Source: Nocardioides sp. Root240 (lineage in GTDB: Bacteria > Actinomycetota > Actinomycetes > Propionibacteriales > Nocardioidaceae). Taken from it: a stretch of DNA of 51,816 bases. The notes under the pieces were generated by a model that was not told the DNA's origin, ran no database searches, and was given only the letters and a program-made list of their open reading frames with translations. Below are positions 23,508-32,196 of the stretch, one piece after another; the first letter of the stretch is position 1; each line of letters begins with the position of its first letter. The stretch spans positions 37,785 through 89,600 of the forward strand of contig NZ_LMIT01000014.1 of the NCBI RefSeq assembly GCF_001428825.1, in the 5' to 3' direction. The position numbers were made by a program, and so were the translations under genes.

Positions 23508-24227
23508 TCAGGCCCCGGTGCAGGTCGCCAGCATCTCCTCGAGTGCGGCGACCTCACTGGGGTCGACCGTCAGGGACCAGCGGCTCTTCGTCGCGACCCA
23601 GCGGGCGGCGTAGGCGCACTGGTAGGCCTTGCGCGGTCGCCAGGCAGCGGGGTCGTCGGCACCCTTCGAGGCGTTCGTCGGGCCGTCGACGGCGAGCAGG
23701 GCGCCGAGGTCGTTGGCGTACTGCTCGCGACGCGCGTCGTCCCACGCCGCGGCGCCCGACACCCACGCCTCCGCCAGCGGTACGACGTGGTCGATCTGCA
23801 CCGCCTGGGCCTGCGCCGGGTCCTTCAGGTCGTCGAGCACCAGCACCCGCGCGGTGTAGGGGTCGGTCCAGGTGCCGGCCAGCACGTCGTGGTCGCACGA
23901 GCCCTGGTCGCCGGTGCGGACCGAGCCCGGCTCGGCGTCGCGCAGCAGGACGTCGTCGCGCTGGTTGCAGCCGTTGCCGTCGACGTCGCGCCAGCTCGAC
24001 CCGAAGGCGTCGCGGTCGTAGTCGGAGGCCGGTCGTGGCCGGCCGGTCACGGTGAGGCCGGCGAGCATCGCCCGCGCCTCGTCGGCGTCCGGCAGGCCCA
24101 CGGTCCCGACCGGAGCAGCCAGGTCGCCGCCGGCGTCCACGGACAGGGCCGCGTCGTCGACGAGCCGGCACGAGGTGAGCGGGAGCGCCGCCGCCAGGGC
24201 GACCAGCACCACCACCGCGTTCCGCAT
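23508..24227 (-). CDS. Secreted lipoprotein with DUF1524 HNH-type nuclease domain
   Basis: 239 residues. The signal peptide MRNAVVVLVALAAALPLTSC ends in a lipobox whose Cys would be lipidated. The mature protein has TGRPRPASDYDRDAFGSSWRDVDGNGCNQRDDVL and then the DUF1524/HNH core: QIDHVVPLAEAWVSGAAAW, REQYANDLGALLAVDGPTNASKGADDPAAWRP. The DHVVPL histidine and the Asn/Lys later are the expected catalytic and metal residues. It is a likely extracellular nuclease for DNA scavenging or competition. ATG at 24227 has a TACCGT box 6 bases upstream; an upstream in-frame ATG at 24308 would spoil the signal peptide. Confidence 0.88.
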   Translation of the reverse strand: MRNAVVVLVALAAALPLTSCRLVDDAALSVDAGGDLAAPVGTVGLPDADEARAMLAGLTVTGRPRPASDYDRDAFGSSWRDVDGNGCNQRDDVLLRDAEPGSVRTGDQGSCDHDVLAGTWTDPYTARVLVLDDLKDPAQAQAVQIDHVVPLAEAWVSGAAAWDDARREQYANDLGALLAVDGPTNASKGADDPAAWRPRKAYQCAYAARWVATKSRWSLTVDPSEVAALEEMLATCTGA

Positions 24228-24298
24228 GAGGGAACGGTAGGGACAACCCGCGACAGAAGTGGGTCGAACGACGAGGTTCGCGCTGTCACACTTGCCCG

Positions 24299-26017
24299 GT
24301 GAGCGCACCGGCAGCGGACCCCGTCATCCTCCTGGTCTCGGGCGAGGAGATCGACGTCCTGACCCAGCAGTTCCGCCGCTACGAGCGCGAGTACGACGTG
24401 CGCGCGGCCACCACGGCCGCCGACGCGACCGCGATCCTGCAGCGGGCCCGGGCCTCCGGGCAGCCGGTCGCGATGGTCGTGACCGACTCGGAGCTCCCCG
24501 ACGAGAACGTGCTGCTCGCGTTGCACGACTGGCGCACGCTGGTTCCCACGGCCCGCCGGATCGTGGCGATCCCGATCAGCCGCTTCGCCGACGACACCAA
24601 CACGCTGCGGCCCTACCTCGCGAAGGGCAAGTTCGACACCTACCTCGTGCTGCCGCAGGGCCGGCGCGACGAGGAGTTCCACTACGCCGTGGTCGAGCTC
24701 CTCAGTGACTGGGGTGCGACCGTCGCGTCCTCCGAGATCGACACGGTCCGGATCATCACACCGGCGGCGACGCCGCTCTCGCTGGGCGTGCGCGACTTCC
24801 TCGACCGGGTCGGCTTCCCGCACCGCACCTACGCACCCGACTCGCCGCAGGGCCAGGAGGCGCAGGAGCTGTACGGACGCCAGCATGATGCGCCGCCGAC
24901 GTACCCGCTCGTCCACCTCTCGTCGAAGCCGTTCGCCGACCGTCCGATCATCGCGCCGACGTCGGTGCGCGAGCTGTCGGCCCTGATGTACGGCCGCCCG
25001 TCCGACATCGACTGCACGACCGTCGTCGACCTGGCCGTCGTCGGCGCCGGGCCGGCCGGCCTCGCGGCCGCGGTCTACGGTGCGTCCGAGGGACTCAGCA
25101 CGGTGGTCCTCGAGCAGGAGGTGATCGGCGGCCAGGCCGGCACCAGCTCGATGATCCGCAACTACCTCGGCTTCCCGCGCGGCATCTCCGGCATGCGGCT
25201 CGGGCAGCGGGCGCGCACGCAGGCGATCCGGTTCGGCGCTCGCTTCTTCACCGGCTGGCCGGTCGTCGAGCTGGCGCCCGGCGTCGACGGTGCCCCCCAC
25301 ACGCTGATCACCGAGGGTGGCAAGGTCCACGCCCGCTCGATCCTGATCGCCTCGGGCGTCGCCTACCGCCGCCTCGGGGTCGCACCACTCGAGGACCTGG
25401 TCGGCGCGGGCGTCAACTACGGCGCTGCGATGACGGCCGCGCGCGAGATGGAGGACCGCGACGTCTACGTCGTCGGTGGCGGCAACTCCGCCGGCCAGGC
25501 CGCCGTCCACCTCGCCCGGTTCGCTCGGTCGGTCACGATCCTGATCCGTCGCGAGGACCTCGCGGCGACCATGTCGAAGTACCTCATCGACGAGCTCCAG
25601 TGGAACCCGCGCATCCAGGTGCGTCCGTGCACGGAGATCATCGACGGCGGCGCCGACGAGGGGGGACAGCTCGGCTGGCTGCAGCTCTGCGACGTCCGCA
25701 CCCGCCAGGAGGAGCGCGTCTCGGCGGGCGGGCTGTTCCTGCTGATCGGCGCGGCACCGCACTGCGACTGGCTGGGTGACGACGTGCTGCGCGACGAGCA
25801 CGGCTTCGTGCTGACCGGCCGCGACGTCCCCACCGAGTGCTGGGCCGACGGCCTGCCGCCGGAGAACCTCGCGACCTGCGTGCCCGGCATCTTCGCTGCC
25901 GGCGACATCCGCTCCGGCTCGATGAAGCGGGTCGCCGCCGCCAGCGGAGAGGGTGCCTCGGCGGTCTCCCTCGTCCACGGCTACCTCGAGGGTTTGCGGG
26001 TACCCACGGCTCCATGA
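24299..26017 (+). CDS. Fused response-regulator / thioredoxin-reductase-like flavoprotein
   Basis: 572 residues in three parts: a receiver-like domain (1-125, with probable phospho-acceptor Asp63 in VVTDSELPD), a middle domain of about 100 residues (130-235) with thioredoxin/glutaredoxin-like strands, and a thioredoxin-reductase-like FAD/NADPH domain (245-572: VVGAGPAGLAAAVYG, GGQAGTSSMIRNYLGFP, VVGGGNSAGQAAVHLA, GIFAAGDIRSGSMKRVAAASGEG). At the usual CxxC site the sequence reads GAGVNYGAAMTAA, so the redox cysteines are absent. It may act as a flavin-based sensor or NADPH oxidase-like enzyme. GTG at 24299 follows CACACT by 6 bases. The hemerythrin gene overlaps by ATGA. Confidence 0.86.
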   Translation: MSAPAADPVILLVSGEEIDVLTQQFRRYEREYDVRAATTAADATAILQRARASGQPVAMVVTDSELPDENVLLALHDWRTLVPTARRIVAIPISRFADDTNTLRPYLAKGKFDTYLVLPQGRRDEEFHYAVVELLSDWGATVASSEIDTVRIITPAATPLSLGVRDFLDRVGFPHRTYAPDSPQGQEAQELYGRQHDAPPTYPLVHLSSKPFADRPIIAPTSVRELSALMYGRPSDIDCTTVVDLAVVGAGPAGLAAAVYGASEGLSTVVLEQEVIGGQAGTSSMIRNYLGFPRGISGMRLGQRARTQAIRFGARFFTGWPVVELAPGVDGAPHTLITEGGKVHARSILIASGVAYRRLGVAPLEDLVGAGVNYGAAMTAAREMEDRDVYVVGGGNSAGQAAVHLARFARSVTILIRREDLAATMSKYLIDELQWNPRIQVRPCTEIIDGGADEGGQLGWLQLCDVRTRQEERVSAGGLFLLIGAAPHCDWLGDDVLRDEHGFVLTGRDVPTECWADGLPPENLATCVPGIFAAGDIRSGSMKRVAAASGEGASAVSLVHGYLEGLRVPTAP

Positions 26018-26565
26018 CCTCTGGAATCGACCTCGGACGCCCCACCGCCGGCGATGTCATCGACCTGATCACCGACGACCACCGACGCTTCGAGCGGTTG
26101 CTCTCCCAGCTCCGCCTCGCCACCGCCGACCGCGACGCCGTTCGACAGGCGTTCGCCCACGTGCTCATCGCGCACGGCGAGGCCGAGGAGGAGCTGGTCT
26201 ACCCGGTGCTGCGCCGTACCGCCGAGGACGTGGACGCCCACGACGTCGAGCACGGCAAGGAGGAGCACGCCGAGGGCAACCAGGCGCTGCTCGCCCTGCT
26301 CGAGCTCAAGGGCACCGAGACCAAGGCGTTCACCGACGCGGCCGAGGAGCTGAGCAACCTCATCGCCCACCACATCGCCGAGGAGGAGCTGAGCATCCTC
26401 GAGCCGGCGCGGACCGAGACCTCGACGAAGGTGCGCTACGACCTGGGCGCGAAGTGGGCACAGCGGCGCAACGAGCTGATCGACGCCGGGTGCGGCTCGC
26501 TCGACAACGTACGCCGGATCGTGGCCCAGGCCGAGAAGGAAGGCCTGCTCGAGGACGCTGAGTGA
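26014..26565 (+). CDS. Hemerythrin HHE domain protein
   Basis: 183 residues with the His/Glu iron ligands of a hemerythrin-like four-helix bundle: DDHRRFERLL, AHGEAEEELVYPVLR, EHGKEEHAEGNQALLALL and AHHIAEEELSILEPA. Such proteins bind O2 or NO or act in oxidative-stress responses. ATG at 26014 overlaps the stop of the flavoprotein gene, so the two are translationally coupled. A redox pair (flavoprotein reductase plus di-iron protein) is a reasonable inference. Confidence 0.9.
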   Translation: MTSGIDLGRPTAGDVIDLITDDHRRFERLLSQLRLATADRDAVRQAFAHVLIAHGEAEEELVYPVLRRTAEDVDAHDVEHGKEEHAEGNQALLALLELKGTETKAFTDAAEELSNLIAHHIAEEELSILEPARTETSTKVRYDLGAKWAQRRNELIDAGCGSLDNVRRIVAQAEKEGLLEDAE

Positions 26566-26616
26566 CCTCGCCCTCATCCGGTGGACGGGCTGGCACCCGT
26601 GGAGTAGACCCGGTGC

Positions 26617-27498
26617 ATGGCGCACCCCCGGGCACAGCAGGCACGTGAGCTCTGGCGTCACGCCGAGCCCGTCCACGCCGTCACCTACTTCTCGGCCGAG
26701 CCGCTCTCCGCACTGCGCTCGGCCGGCTACAAGGGCTTCTGGATGGGCTACTTCGCCGGCCGCGCAGCGCCGCTCGGGCCGGCGTCGCCTGAGCTGGTCC
26801 GTGCTCTCTTCCACAACTTCTCGGCCGACCACGTCGCGCGCTCCCTCCCGGACGCCTGGGCGTTCGCCCCGCCGGCGGCCGCGCTCGCCGCGCGCGTCGA
26901 CGGCTCGGTCGCCGCGCTGCTCCGGATGCTCGGCGAGCGCCTCGACGAGCGGGCCGTGGGCCGTGCCGCCGAGCTCGCCCTGCGCGCCGCGGAGTCCGCG
27001 CCGGTGGACGGGCGCGCGCTGTTCGCCGCCAACCGTGCCCTCCCTGCGCCCACCGAGCCGCTCGCGCGCCTGTGGCACGCGGCGACCCTGCTGCGGGAGC
27101 ACCGCGGTGACGGCCACGTCGCTGCGCTCACCGCCGCCGACATCGGTGGGCGGGAGGCGCACGTCCTCCACGCACTGTCCAGCGGCACGCCGGCGTCGGT
27201 GTACGCCGCCGCTCGTCACCTCGACGCCCAGGAGTGGTCCGCGCTCGTCGACGGGCTGGCTCGGCGCGGGCTCGTGGACCCCGCGGCCGGCCTGACCGAG
27301 GCCGGGCGCGAGCTGAAGGAGCGGGTCGAGCAGCAGACCGACGTCCTCGCGGCGAGTGCACTCGCCGTGCTTGCGGACGAGGAGGTGGCTGAGCTGATCG
27401 CCCTGCTGCGCCCGGTGTCGGCAGCCGTGGTGGCGTCCGGGGACATCCCGCGGAAGTCCCCGATGGGGCTCGACCTGGGACCCCGGCCGGCTTTGTAG
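26617..27498 (+). CDS. SCO6745-family helix-rich protein
   Basis: 293 residues, a family known from Streptomyces SCO6745 and without established function. Conserved start: ARELWRHAEPVHAVTYFSAEPLSALRSAGYKGFWMGYFAGRAAPLGPASPELV. The body is Ala/Arg/Leu-rich helices and the C-terminal part (LSSGTPASVYAAARHLDAQEWSALVDGLARRGLVDPAAGLTEAGRELKERVE) looks like a winged-helix DNA-binding module. A TAGACC box precedes the ATG by 6 bases. Confidence 0.8.
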   Translation: MAHPRAQQARELWRHAEPVHAVTYFSAEPLSALRSAGYKGFWMGYFAGRAAPLGPASPELVRALFHNFSADHVARSLPDAWAFAPPAAALAARVDGSVAALLRMLGERLDERAVGRAAELALRAAESAPVDGRALFAANRALPAPTEPLARLWHAATLLREHRGDGHVAALTAADIGGREAHVLHALSSGTPASVYAAARHLDAQEWSALVDGLARRGLVDPAAGLTEAGRELKERVEQQTDVLAASALAVLADEEVAELIALLRPVSAAVVASGDIPRKSPMGLDLGPRPAL

Positions 27499-27507
27499 GC
27501 TGCGCGC

Positions 27508-28182
27508 ATGGCGAGCAAGCGCGGGTGGAGCCGGTACCGACCGCCGGGGGAGCCCCGGACCGAGTCCGGGGCCCCGCTGGACCCGAAGCCTGCTCCGAAG
27601 CCGCGGTCCCCGCGCAAGCAGCGGACGAAGCCGAAGGCGTCATCCGCTGCCAGGCCGGGAACTCCCTGGGCGCGTCCGCTGGTCGTCCTCGGCATCGTGG
27701 TGGCGGTCGTCGTCGGGATCGCGCTGGCCGTGCGCGCCGGCAACGACGACGACGACACCTCCGGCGACGTCGACCTCGAGCTCCTCGACGAGGCCTTCAT
27801 CGCCGACGGCTTGGCGGCTGCTCGCTCCGAGGAGGGCGACCGGCAGCCGGTTGCGGTCCACCTCGACGAGTACTCCATGACGGTCGAGTACTTCGACCCG
27901 GGCAAGGACGAGAGCAGGTACGTCGAGACCAACAGCTACTCCGACGACGTCACCGTCCGCGTGAGGAAGAACTTCTACACCGGCTACGACAAACCGACGC
28001 CCTTCGACATCACCGTCGTCGACCCGGCCGCGATGGTCGAGGCGGCCCGCGACGCGCTGGCGGACTCGGAGGACGCCTACACGTGGGAGGTGCGGGTCAG
28101 CGTGCCACCGGACGGGACCGAGCCGCTCATGGTGGCCCGGGTCTCCGGCAAGGACACGGTCGAGAGGACGAGCGCTCCATGA
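27508..28182 (+). CDS. Single-pass membrane protein of unknown function
   Basis: 224 residues. A Pro/Lys/Arg-rich cytoplasmic N-terminus (1-55), one membrane segment (about 58-77), then an extracytoplasmic acidic domain. This domain contains GNDDDDTSGDVDLELLDEAF and a beta-rich part (VAVHLDEYSMTVEYFDPGKDESRYVETNSYSDDVTVRVR). No family recognised. A TAGGCT box at 27496-27501 lies 6 bases before the ATG. Its stop overlaps the start of the methyltransferase by ATGA. Confidence 0.75.
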   Translation: MASKRGWSRYRPPGEPRTESGAPLDPKPAPKPRSPRKQRTKPKASSAARPGTPWARPLVVLGIVVAVVVGIALAVRAGNDDDDTSGDVDLELLDEAFIADGLAAARSEEGDRQPVAVHLDEYSMTVEYFDPGKDESRYVETNSYSDDVTVRVRKNFYTGYDKPTPFDITVVDPAAMVEAARDALADSEDAYTWEVRVSVPPDGTEPLMVARVSGKDTVERTSAP

Positions 28183-28814
28183 GCACCGGACGCGGAACTC
28201 GTGGCCAGCGCTTCTTCGCGCGCTGGTACCCCTCGGTGATGGGGCGCGCCGAGGAGGCCGGCCAGGCGGCGATCCGGGCCCGGCACCTCGCGCACGCGTC
28301 CGGCCGGACCCTCGACCTCGGCACGGGCAACGGCTACTCCGTGCCGCACTACCCGCCGGCCGTGACCGAGCTGGTCATGGTGGAGCCGAACCCGGCGCTG
28401 CGCGAACAGCTGCAGCGTCGTACCCAGGACATCCGGGCGCGGGCGTGGCAGATCCTCGACGGAGACGCCTACGACCTGCCGTTCGCGGACGCGTCCTTCG
28501 ACACCGTGAGCGCGTCGTTGGTGTTCTGCTCGCTCGAACGACCGGAGGCAGCGCTCGCCGAGCTGGCGCGGGTGCTGCGACCGGGCGGGTCGTTCCTGTT
28601 CCACGAGCACGTCCGCGGCACCGGTCTGCGACGGGTGCTGCAGGAGGTGGCGACGCCGCTGCAGGTCCGGGTCGCCGACGGCTGCCACCCGAACCGTGAC
28701 TTCCTGGGCATGTTCCGGGACTCGCCGTTCCGGGTCGCCGAGGTCGAGCACCTCCGGATGCCGGGCGGTGCGGCGACCGTCGTCCCCATGGTCGTGGGGA
28801 CGGCCGTCAGATGA
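28179..28814 (+). CDS. Class I SAM-dependent methyltransferase
   Basis: 211 residues, UbiE/Methyltransf_11-like. Motif I is TLDLGTGNGYSVPHYP, the acidic end of strand 2 is MVEPNPALREQL, motif post-I/II is LPFADASFDTVSASLVFCSLERPEAALAELARVLRPGGSFLFHEHV. Acceptor unknown. Translationally coupled to the preceding membrane-protein gene. Its last 8 bases overlap the convergent mug gene. Confidence 0.9.
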   Translation: MSTGRGTRGQRFFARWYPSVMGRAEEAGQAAIRARHLAHASGRTLDLGTGNGYSVPHYPPAVTELVMVEPNPALREQLQRRTQDIRARAWQILDGDAYDLPFADASFDTVSASLVFCSLERPEAALAELARVLRPGGSFLFHEHVRGTGLRRVLQEVATPLQVRVADGCHPNRDFLGMFRDSPFRVAEVEHLRMPGGAATVVPMVVGTAVR

Positions 28815-29412
28815 TCCCGGCCGCCTCGCCGACCTCGCGGTAGGCAGCAGCGAGCGAGTCGACGGTCTCGTGGGCGTTGAGGCCGCTCGGGTTGGGGACG
28901 ACCCACAGCTCGGCGCCGGACCACAGGTCGTCGAGCGTGTCGGGCTGGCGGCCCGGCTTCGCCTTGGGGAGGCCGAAGGCGGTCCGGTACGCCGTGATGC
29001 CCGCGATGGCGACCACGCGCGGTCGCTCCCGCGCGACCAGGTCGGTGAGCTGGACCCCGCCGGCCCTGAGCTCCTCGTCGCTCAGCTCCGCCGCCTTCGC
29101 GGTGGCACGGTGGACCACGTTGCTGATGCCGATGCCGCGGTTGCGCAGCACGTCGCGCTCGGCCTCGTCCATCCCGTTCGCGGGGTCGATCGGCTCCGTG
29201 ATCACGCCCGCGCGGAGCAGCGCGGGGTAGAAGCGGTTGCCCGGGTGGGCGAAGTGGGTGCTGGTCGCGGCGGTCCACAGGCCCGGGTTGATGCCGACGA
29301 AGAGCAGCCTCAGCTGCTGTCCGGGCGCGTTCGGGAGCAGGTCGGGGACCACCGCGTCGCGGTACGACTCGAGCTCGGCCCGGGTGAAGGAACGGCGCTG
29401 CGCAGGTGTCAC
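28807..29412 (-). CDS. mug: G/U mismatch-specific DNA glycosylase
   Basis: Removes uracil or thymine from G:U/T mismatches. 201 residues of the uracil-DNA glycosylase superfamily, MUG/TDG branch: FVGINPGLWTAATSTHFAHPGNRFYPALLRAG with the catalytic-site Asn of GINPG, GIGISNVVHRATAKAAELS and VVPNPSGLNAHET. GTG at 29412 has a minus-strand CAGGCT box 7 bases upstream. It is divergent from a DNA methyltransferase across only 26 bases. Confidence 0.92.
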   Translation of the reverse strand: MTPAQRRSFTRAELESYRDAVVPDLLPNAPGQQLRLLFVGINPGLWTAATSTHFAHPGNRFYPALLRAGVITEPIDPANGMDEAERDVLRNRGIGISNVVHRATAKAAELSDEELRAGGVQLTDLVARERPRVVAIAGITAYRTAFGLPKAKPGRQPDTLDDLWSGAELWVVPNPSGLNAHETVDSLAAAYREVGEAAGII

Positions 29413-29438
29413 GGCGTCGAGCCTGTCACGATGAGCCG
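29413..29438. promoter_or_regulatory. Divergent leaderless promoters, mug / DNA methyltransferase
   Basis: Minus-strand CAGGCT (AGCCTG at 29420-29425) and plus-strand CACGAT (29427-29432) are packed back to back, 7 and 6 bases from the respective GTG starts. Simultaneous polymerase binding looks impossible, so the two promoters probably exclude one another. Confidence 0.5.
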
Positions 29439-30617
29439 GTGACCGTGGAGCCGGCCTGGAACACCTTCGTCGAGGGCGACAACCTCGACGTGCTGGCGAC
29501 GCTGCCCGCCGACTCCTTCGACCTGGTCTACATCGACCCGCCCTACAACACCGGCAACGACTTCGCCTACCGCGACGACTTCCGCGGCGAGCGCGGCGAG
29601 GGTGCGCGGGGCCGGCACGCCGCGTGGCTGGCCTTCATGCGCCCGCGGCTGGAGGCGGGGCGCCGGGTGCTGGCGCCGACGGGCGCGATCTTCGTGAGCA
29701 TCGACGACCACGAGGCGGCGTACCTGCGGCTGCTGCTCGACGAGGTGTACGGCGAGGAGAACTTCCTCGCGCAGGTGGTGGTCAACCTGAACCCGAAGGG
29801 CCGCCAGCTGGGCAGGGGCTTCGCGACCTCGCACGAATACCTCCTCGTCTACGCGCGGGACGCCGAGCAGTGCGTGCTCGACGCCTCCTCGGCGAGCACG
29901 GTGGTCGAGTCCGACTTCCCGCTCGAGGCGAGCGACGGACGCCGCTACCGGCGGCTCCCGCTGCGCAACACCAACAAGAAGTTCAACCCGCTCACCGCGC
30001 CCACGCTGCACTTCGCGGTCTGGGGCGACCCGTCGTCCGGCCGGGTCTCGACCGCGCCCTTCGACGGCGCGGTCGAGATCAAGCCCGTCTTCGGCGACGG
30101 TACGCCGGCCGTCTGGCGCTGGTCGCGCCCGCGCATCGACGAACGGCCCGACGACCTCGAGTGCCGGGCGGTGCGGGGCCCGCGGGGGGAGCGGGTCGAC
30201 GTGTTCCAGCGGGACTGGCGCCACCCGGTCGGCGGTCGGCGCAAGAAGCTGCGCACCATCTGGCTGGCCGAGGAGATCGGCTCCACCGACACCGCGGTCG
30301 CCGAGCTCAAGGACGTGCTCGGCCACGTCTTCGAGTCGCCCAAGCCCACGGGCCTGGTCCGCAGGATCCTCGACACCATGCCGGCCGACGCGCGGGTCCT
30401 CGACTACTTCGCCGGCAGCGGCACGACCGGGCACGCGGTGGCGCTGGCGAACGCGGCCGACGGCGGCGTGCGCACCTGCCTGTCGGTCAACGCGCCCGAG
30501 CCGACGCGGGTCGGCTCGAACGCCGAGCGAGCCGGCTATGCCACCGTCTCGGCCATCACCAGGGCGCGGCTGCGTGCCGTCGCGGACCAGGTCGGCGGCG
30601 GCTACCGCGAGCGTTAG
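29439..30617 (+). CDS. Site-specific DNA-methyltransferase (type III Mod-like, beta class), orphan
   Basis: 392-residue N6-adenine or N4-cytosine DNA methyltransferase. Motif order is beta class: motif IV YIDPPYNTGNDFAYRDDF near residue 30, then IFVSIDDHEAAYLRLLLDEVYGEENF, a central target-recognition part, and motif I LDYFAGSGTTGHAVALAN near residue 320. DPPYNTGND and the following stretches resemble type III Mod subunits. No restriction (Res) or helicase gene is nearby. GTG at 29439 is taken because CACGAT lies 6 bases upstream; GTG at 29406 would overlap mug. It converges with the acyltransferase gene with a 1-base gap. Confidence 0.87.
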   Translation: MTVEPAWNTFVEGDNLDVLATLPADSFDLVYIDPPYNTGNDFAYRDDFRGERGEGARGRHAAWLAFMRPRLEAGRRVLAPTGAIFVSIDDHEAAYLRLLLDEVYGEENFLAQVVVNLNPKGRQLGRGFATSHEYLLVYARDAEQCVLDASSASTVVESDFPLEASDGRRYRRLPLRNTNKKFNPLTAPTLHFAVWGDPSSGRVSTAPFDGAVEIKPVFGDGTPAVWRWSRPRIDERPDDLECRAVRGPRGERVDVFQRDWRHPVGGRRKKLRTIWLAEEIGSTDTAVAELKDVLGHVFESPKPTGLVRRILDTMPADARVLDYFAGSGTTGHAVALANAADGGVRTCLSVNAPEPTRVGSNAERAGYATVSAITRARLRAVADQVGGGYRER

Positions 30618-30618
30618 C

Positions 30619-32079
30619 TCAGGCGATCCCCGCGGCCTTCTCCAGCGCGGCGAGCTCGTCGTCGAGGAAGGTCAGCAGCCGCTGCAGGTGCGGCACCGTG
30701 CGGCGGCAACCAGTCAGACCGAAGCCCATGTTGCCGGCGTACGACGTGCAGGTGATGTTGAGCGCCATGCCGTTGATCGGGATCGAGACGGGGTAGTTGC
30801 CGACGAGCTGCGCGCCGTTCCAGTAGTGCGGGACCCGCGGGCCCGGCACGTTGCTGATGATGAGGTTGAACGGCGGGCGGACCATGCCCTGCATGCCCAG
30901 GGCCGGGATGACGATCGACGGCGCCATGCCGATCGCGCTCATCGCGACGATCTGGGTCGGCGTCATCGACGACAGCGCCTCCTTGCCGTCCTTCATCGAC
31001 CGGCTGATCGTGCGCAGCCGGTCGGCGGGGTCGGCGAGGTCGGTGGCGAGGCGGACCATCACCGAGCCGATCGCGTTGCCGCCGGCGGACGAGGCGGTGC
31101 CGGCCTGCTTGGCGTTGAGGCCGACCGGGACCATCGAGACCAGCGAGCGGTCGGGCAGCGCGTCGAGCTCGTCGAGGTAGGTCCGCATCGCGCCGCTGCA
31201 CATCGCGAGGACGACGTCGTTGATCGTCGTACCGGTGGACTTGCCTACGGCGCGCATCCGCTCGACCGGCCAGTCCTGCGCGGCGAAGCGGCGGGCGCCG
31301 GTGATCGACTGGTTGAAGATCGTGCGCGGGGCGGCGAGCGAGACCGCGGAGGTCTCGTTCCTCAACCCCTTGCGCAGCGTCTTGACCAGCGCGATCGGCA
31401 TGCCGGCGGCCTCGGCGCTGATGCTCATCGCGCCCCGCAGCACGTCGGCCGGAAGGTCCGCGATGGTCTTGGCGGCCGTCGTGGCGGCGTCGACGGCGGC
31501 GGCGGGCAACGACTCGGCCGTCTCCTCGGGCTTCCTGCGCCGGGCCGCACCGTCGGCGAACGGGGCCCCCATGTTGCGGCGGTCCGGGTCGGAGGACAGC
31601 ACGCTCGCCATCAGGCGCATCGCCGAGATGCCGTCGACGAGGGAGTGGTGGAGCTTGGTGTACATCGCGACCCGGCCGTCGGCGAGGCCCTCGATGACGT
31701 GGGTCTCCCACAGCGGCCGCTCCCATGCGAGCCGGGTGGAGTGCAGGCGGCCGACGAGCTCGAGCAGCTCGCGGACCCGGCCGGGCTGGGGGAGTGCGCT
31801 GTGCCGGACGTGGTGCTCGATGTCGAACTGCTCGTCGTCGCGCCAGACCAGCGTGCCGGCGGTCTTCGCGGAGCGGTACGGGTGCTTCAGGAACAGCGGC
31901 GCGATCTTCTCGGTGTCGCGCATCGACTCGAACATCTCGCGCACGTAGCCCGGTCCGGCGTCCGCCGGGGGCTCGAACAGCTGCAGGCCGCCGACGTGCA
32001 TGGGCTGGTTCCGGTTCTCGGCGAGCAGGAACGCCGCCGAGGTCGGGTCGATGGGCCGGAAGCCGGGGACGGAGACCAT
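30619..32079 (-). CDS. WS/DGAT-type wax ester synthase / diacylglycerol O-acyltransferase
   Basis: Makes storage triacylglycerol or wax ester from acyl-CoA; common in lipid-storing actinobacteria. 486 residues with the active-site KLHHSLVDGISAMRL (HHxxxDG), FNLIISNVPGP, GNAIGSVMVRL and the C-terminal LNITCTSYAGNMGFGLTGCRRTVPHLQRLL. Start MVSVPGFRPIDPTSAAFL at 32079 is preceded by AAAGGTG. The 117 bases between here and the next gene upstream show no gene. Confidence 0.92.
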   Translation of the reverse strand: MVSVPGFRPIDPTSAAFLLAENRNQPMHVGGLQLFEPPADAGPGYVREMFESMRDTEKIAPLFLKHPYRSAKTAGTLVWRDDEQFDIEHHVRHSALPQPGRVRELLELVGRLHSTRLAWERPLWETHVIEGLADGRVAMYTKLHHSLVDGISAMRLMASVLSSDPDRRNMGAPFADGAARRRKPEETAESLPAAAVDAATTAAKTIADLPADVLRGAMSISAEAAGMPIALVKTLRKGLRNETSAVSLAAPRTIFNQSITGARRFAAQDWPVERMRAVGKSTGTTINDVVLAMCSGAMRTYLDELDALPDRSLVSMVPVGLNAKQAGTASSAGGNAIGSVMVRLATDLADPADRLRTISRSMKDGKEALSSMTPTQIVAMSAIGMAPSIVIPALGMQGMVRPPFNLIISNVPGPRVPHYWNGAQLVGNYPVSIPINGMALNITCTSYAGNMGFGLTGCRRTVPHLQRLLTFLDDELAALEKAAGIA

Positions 32080-32196
32080 GCGGAGCACCTTTCGTCGCAT
32101 CCTGCGCGTGCAGTCTGCCGATCCTTGCGCTTCGAGACGTCCGTCACAACCGGATCGGGTGTTTCCGGCGTTTTCGGAGGTGTCGCGGCTCAGGGC

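Noticed and set aside
29439..30617. A type III restriction-modification system.
   Set aside because: Only the Mod-like gene is present; flanking genes are mug and an acyltransferase, with no Res helicase/nuclease.
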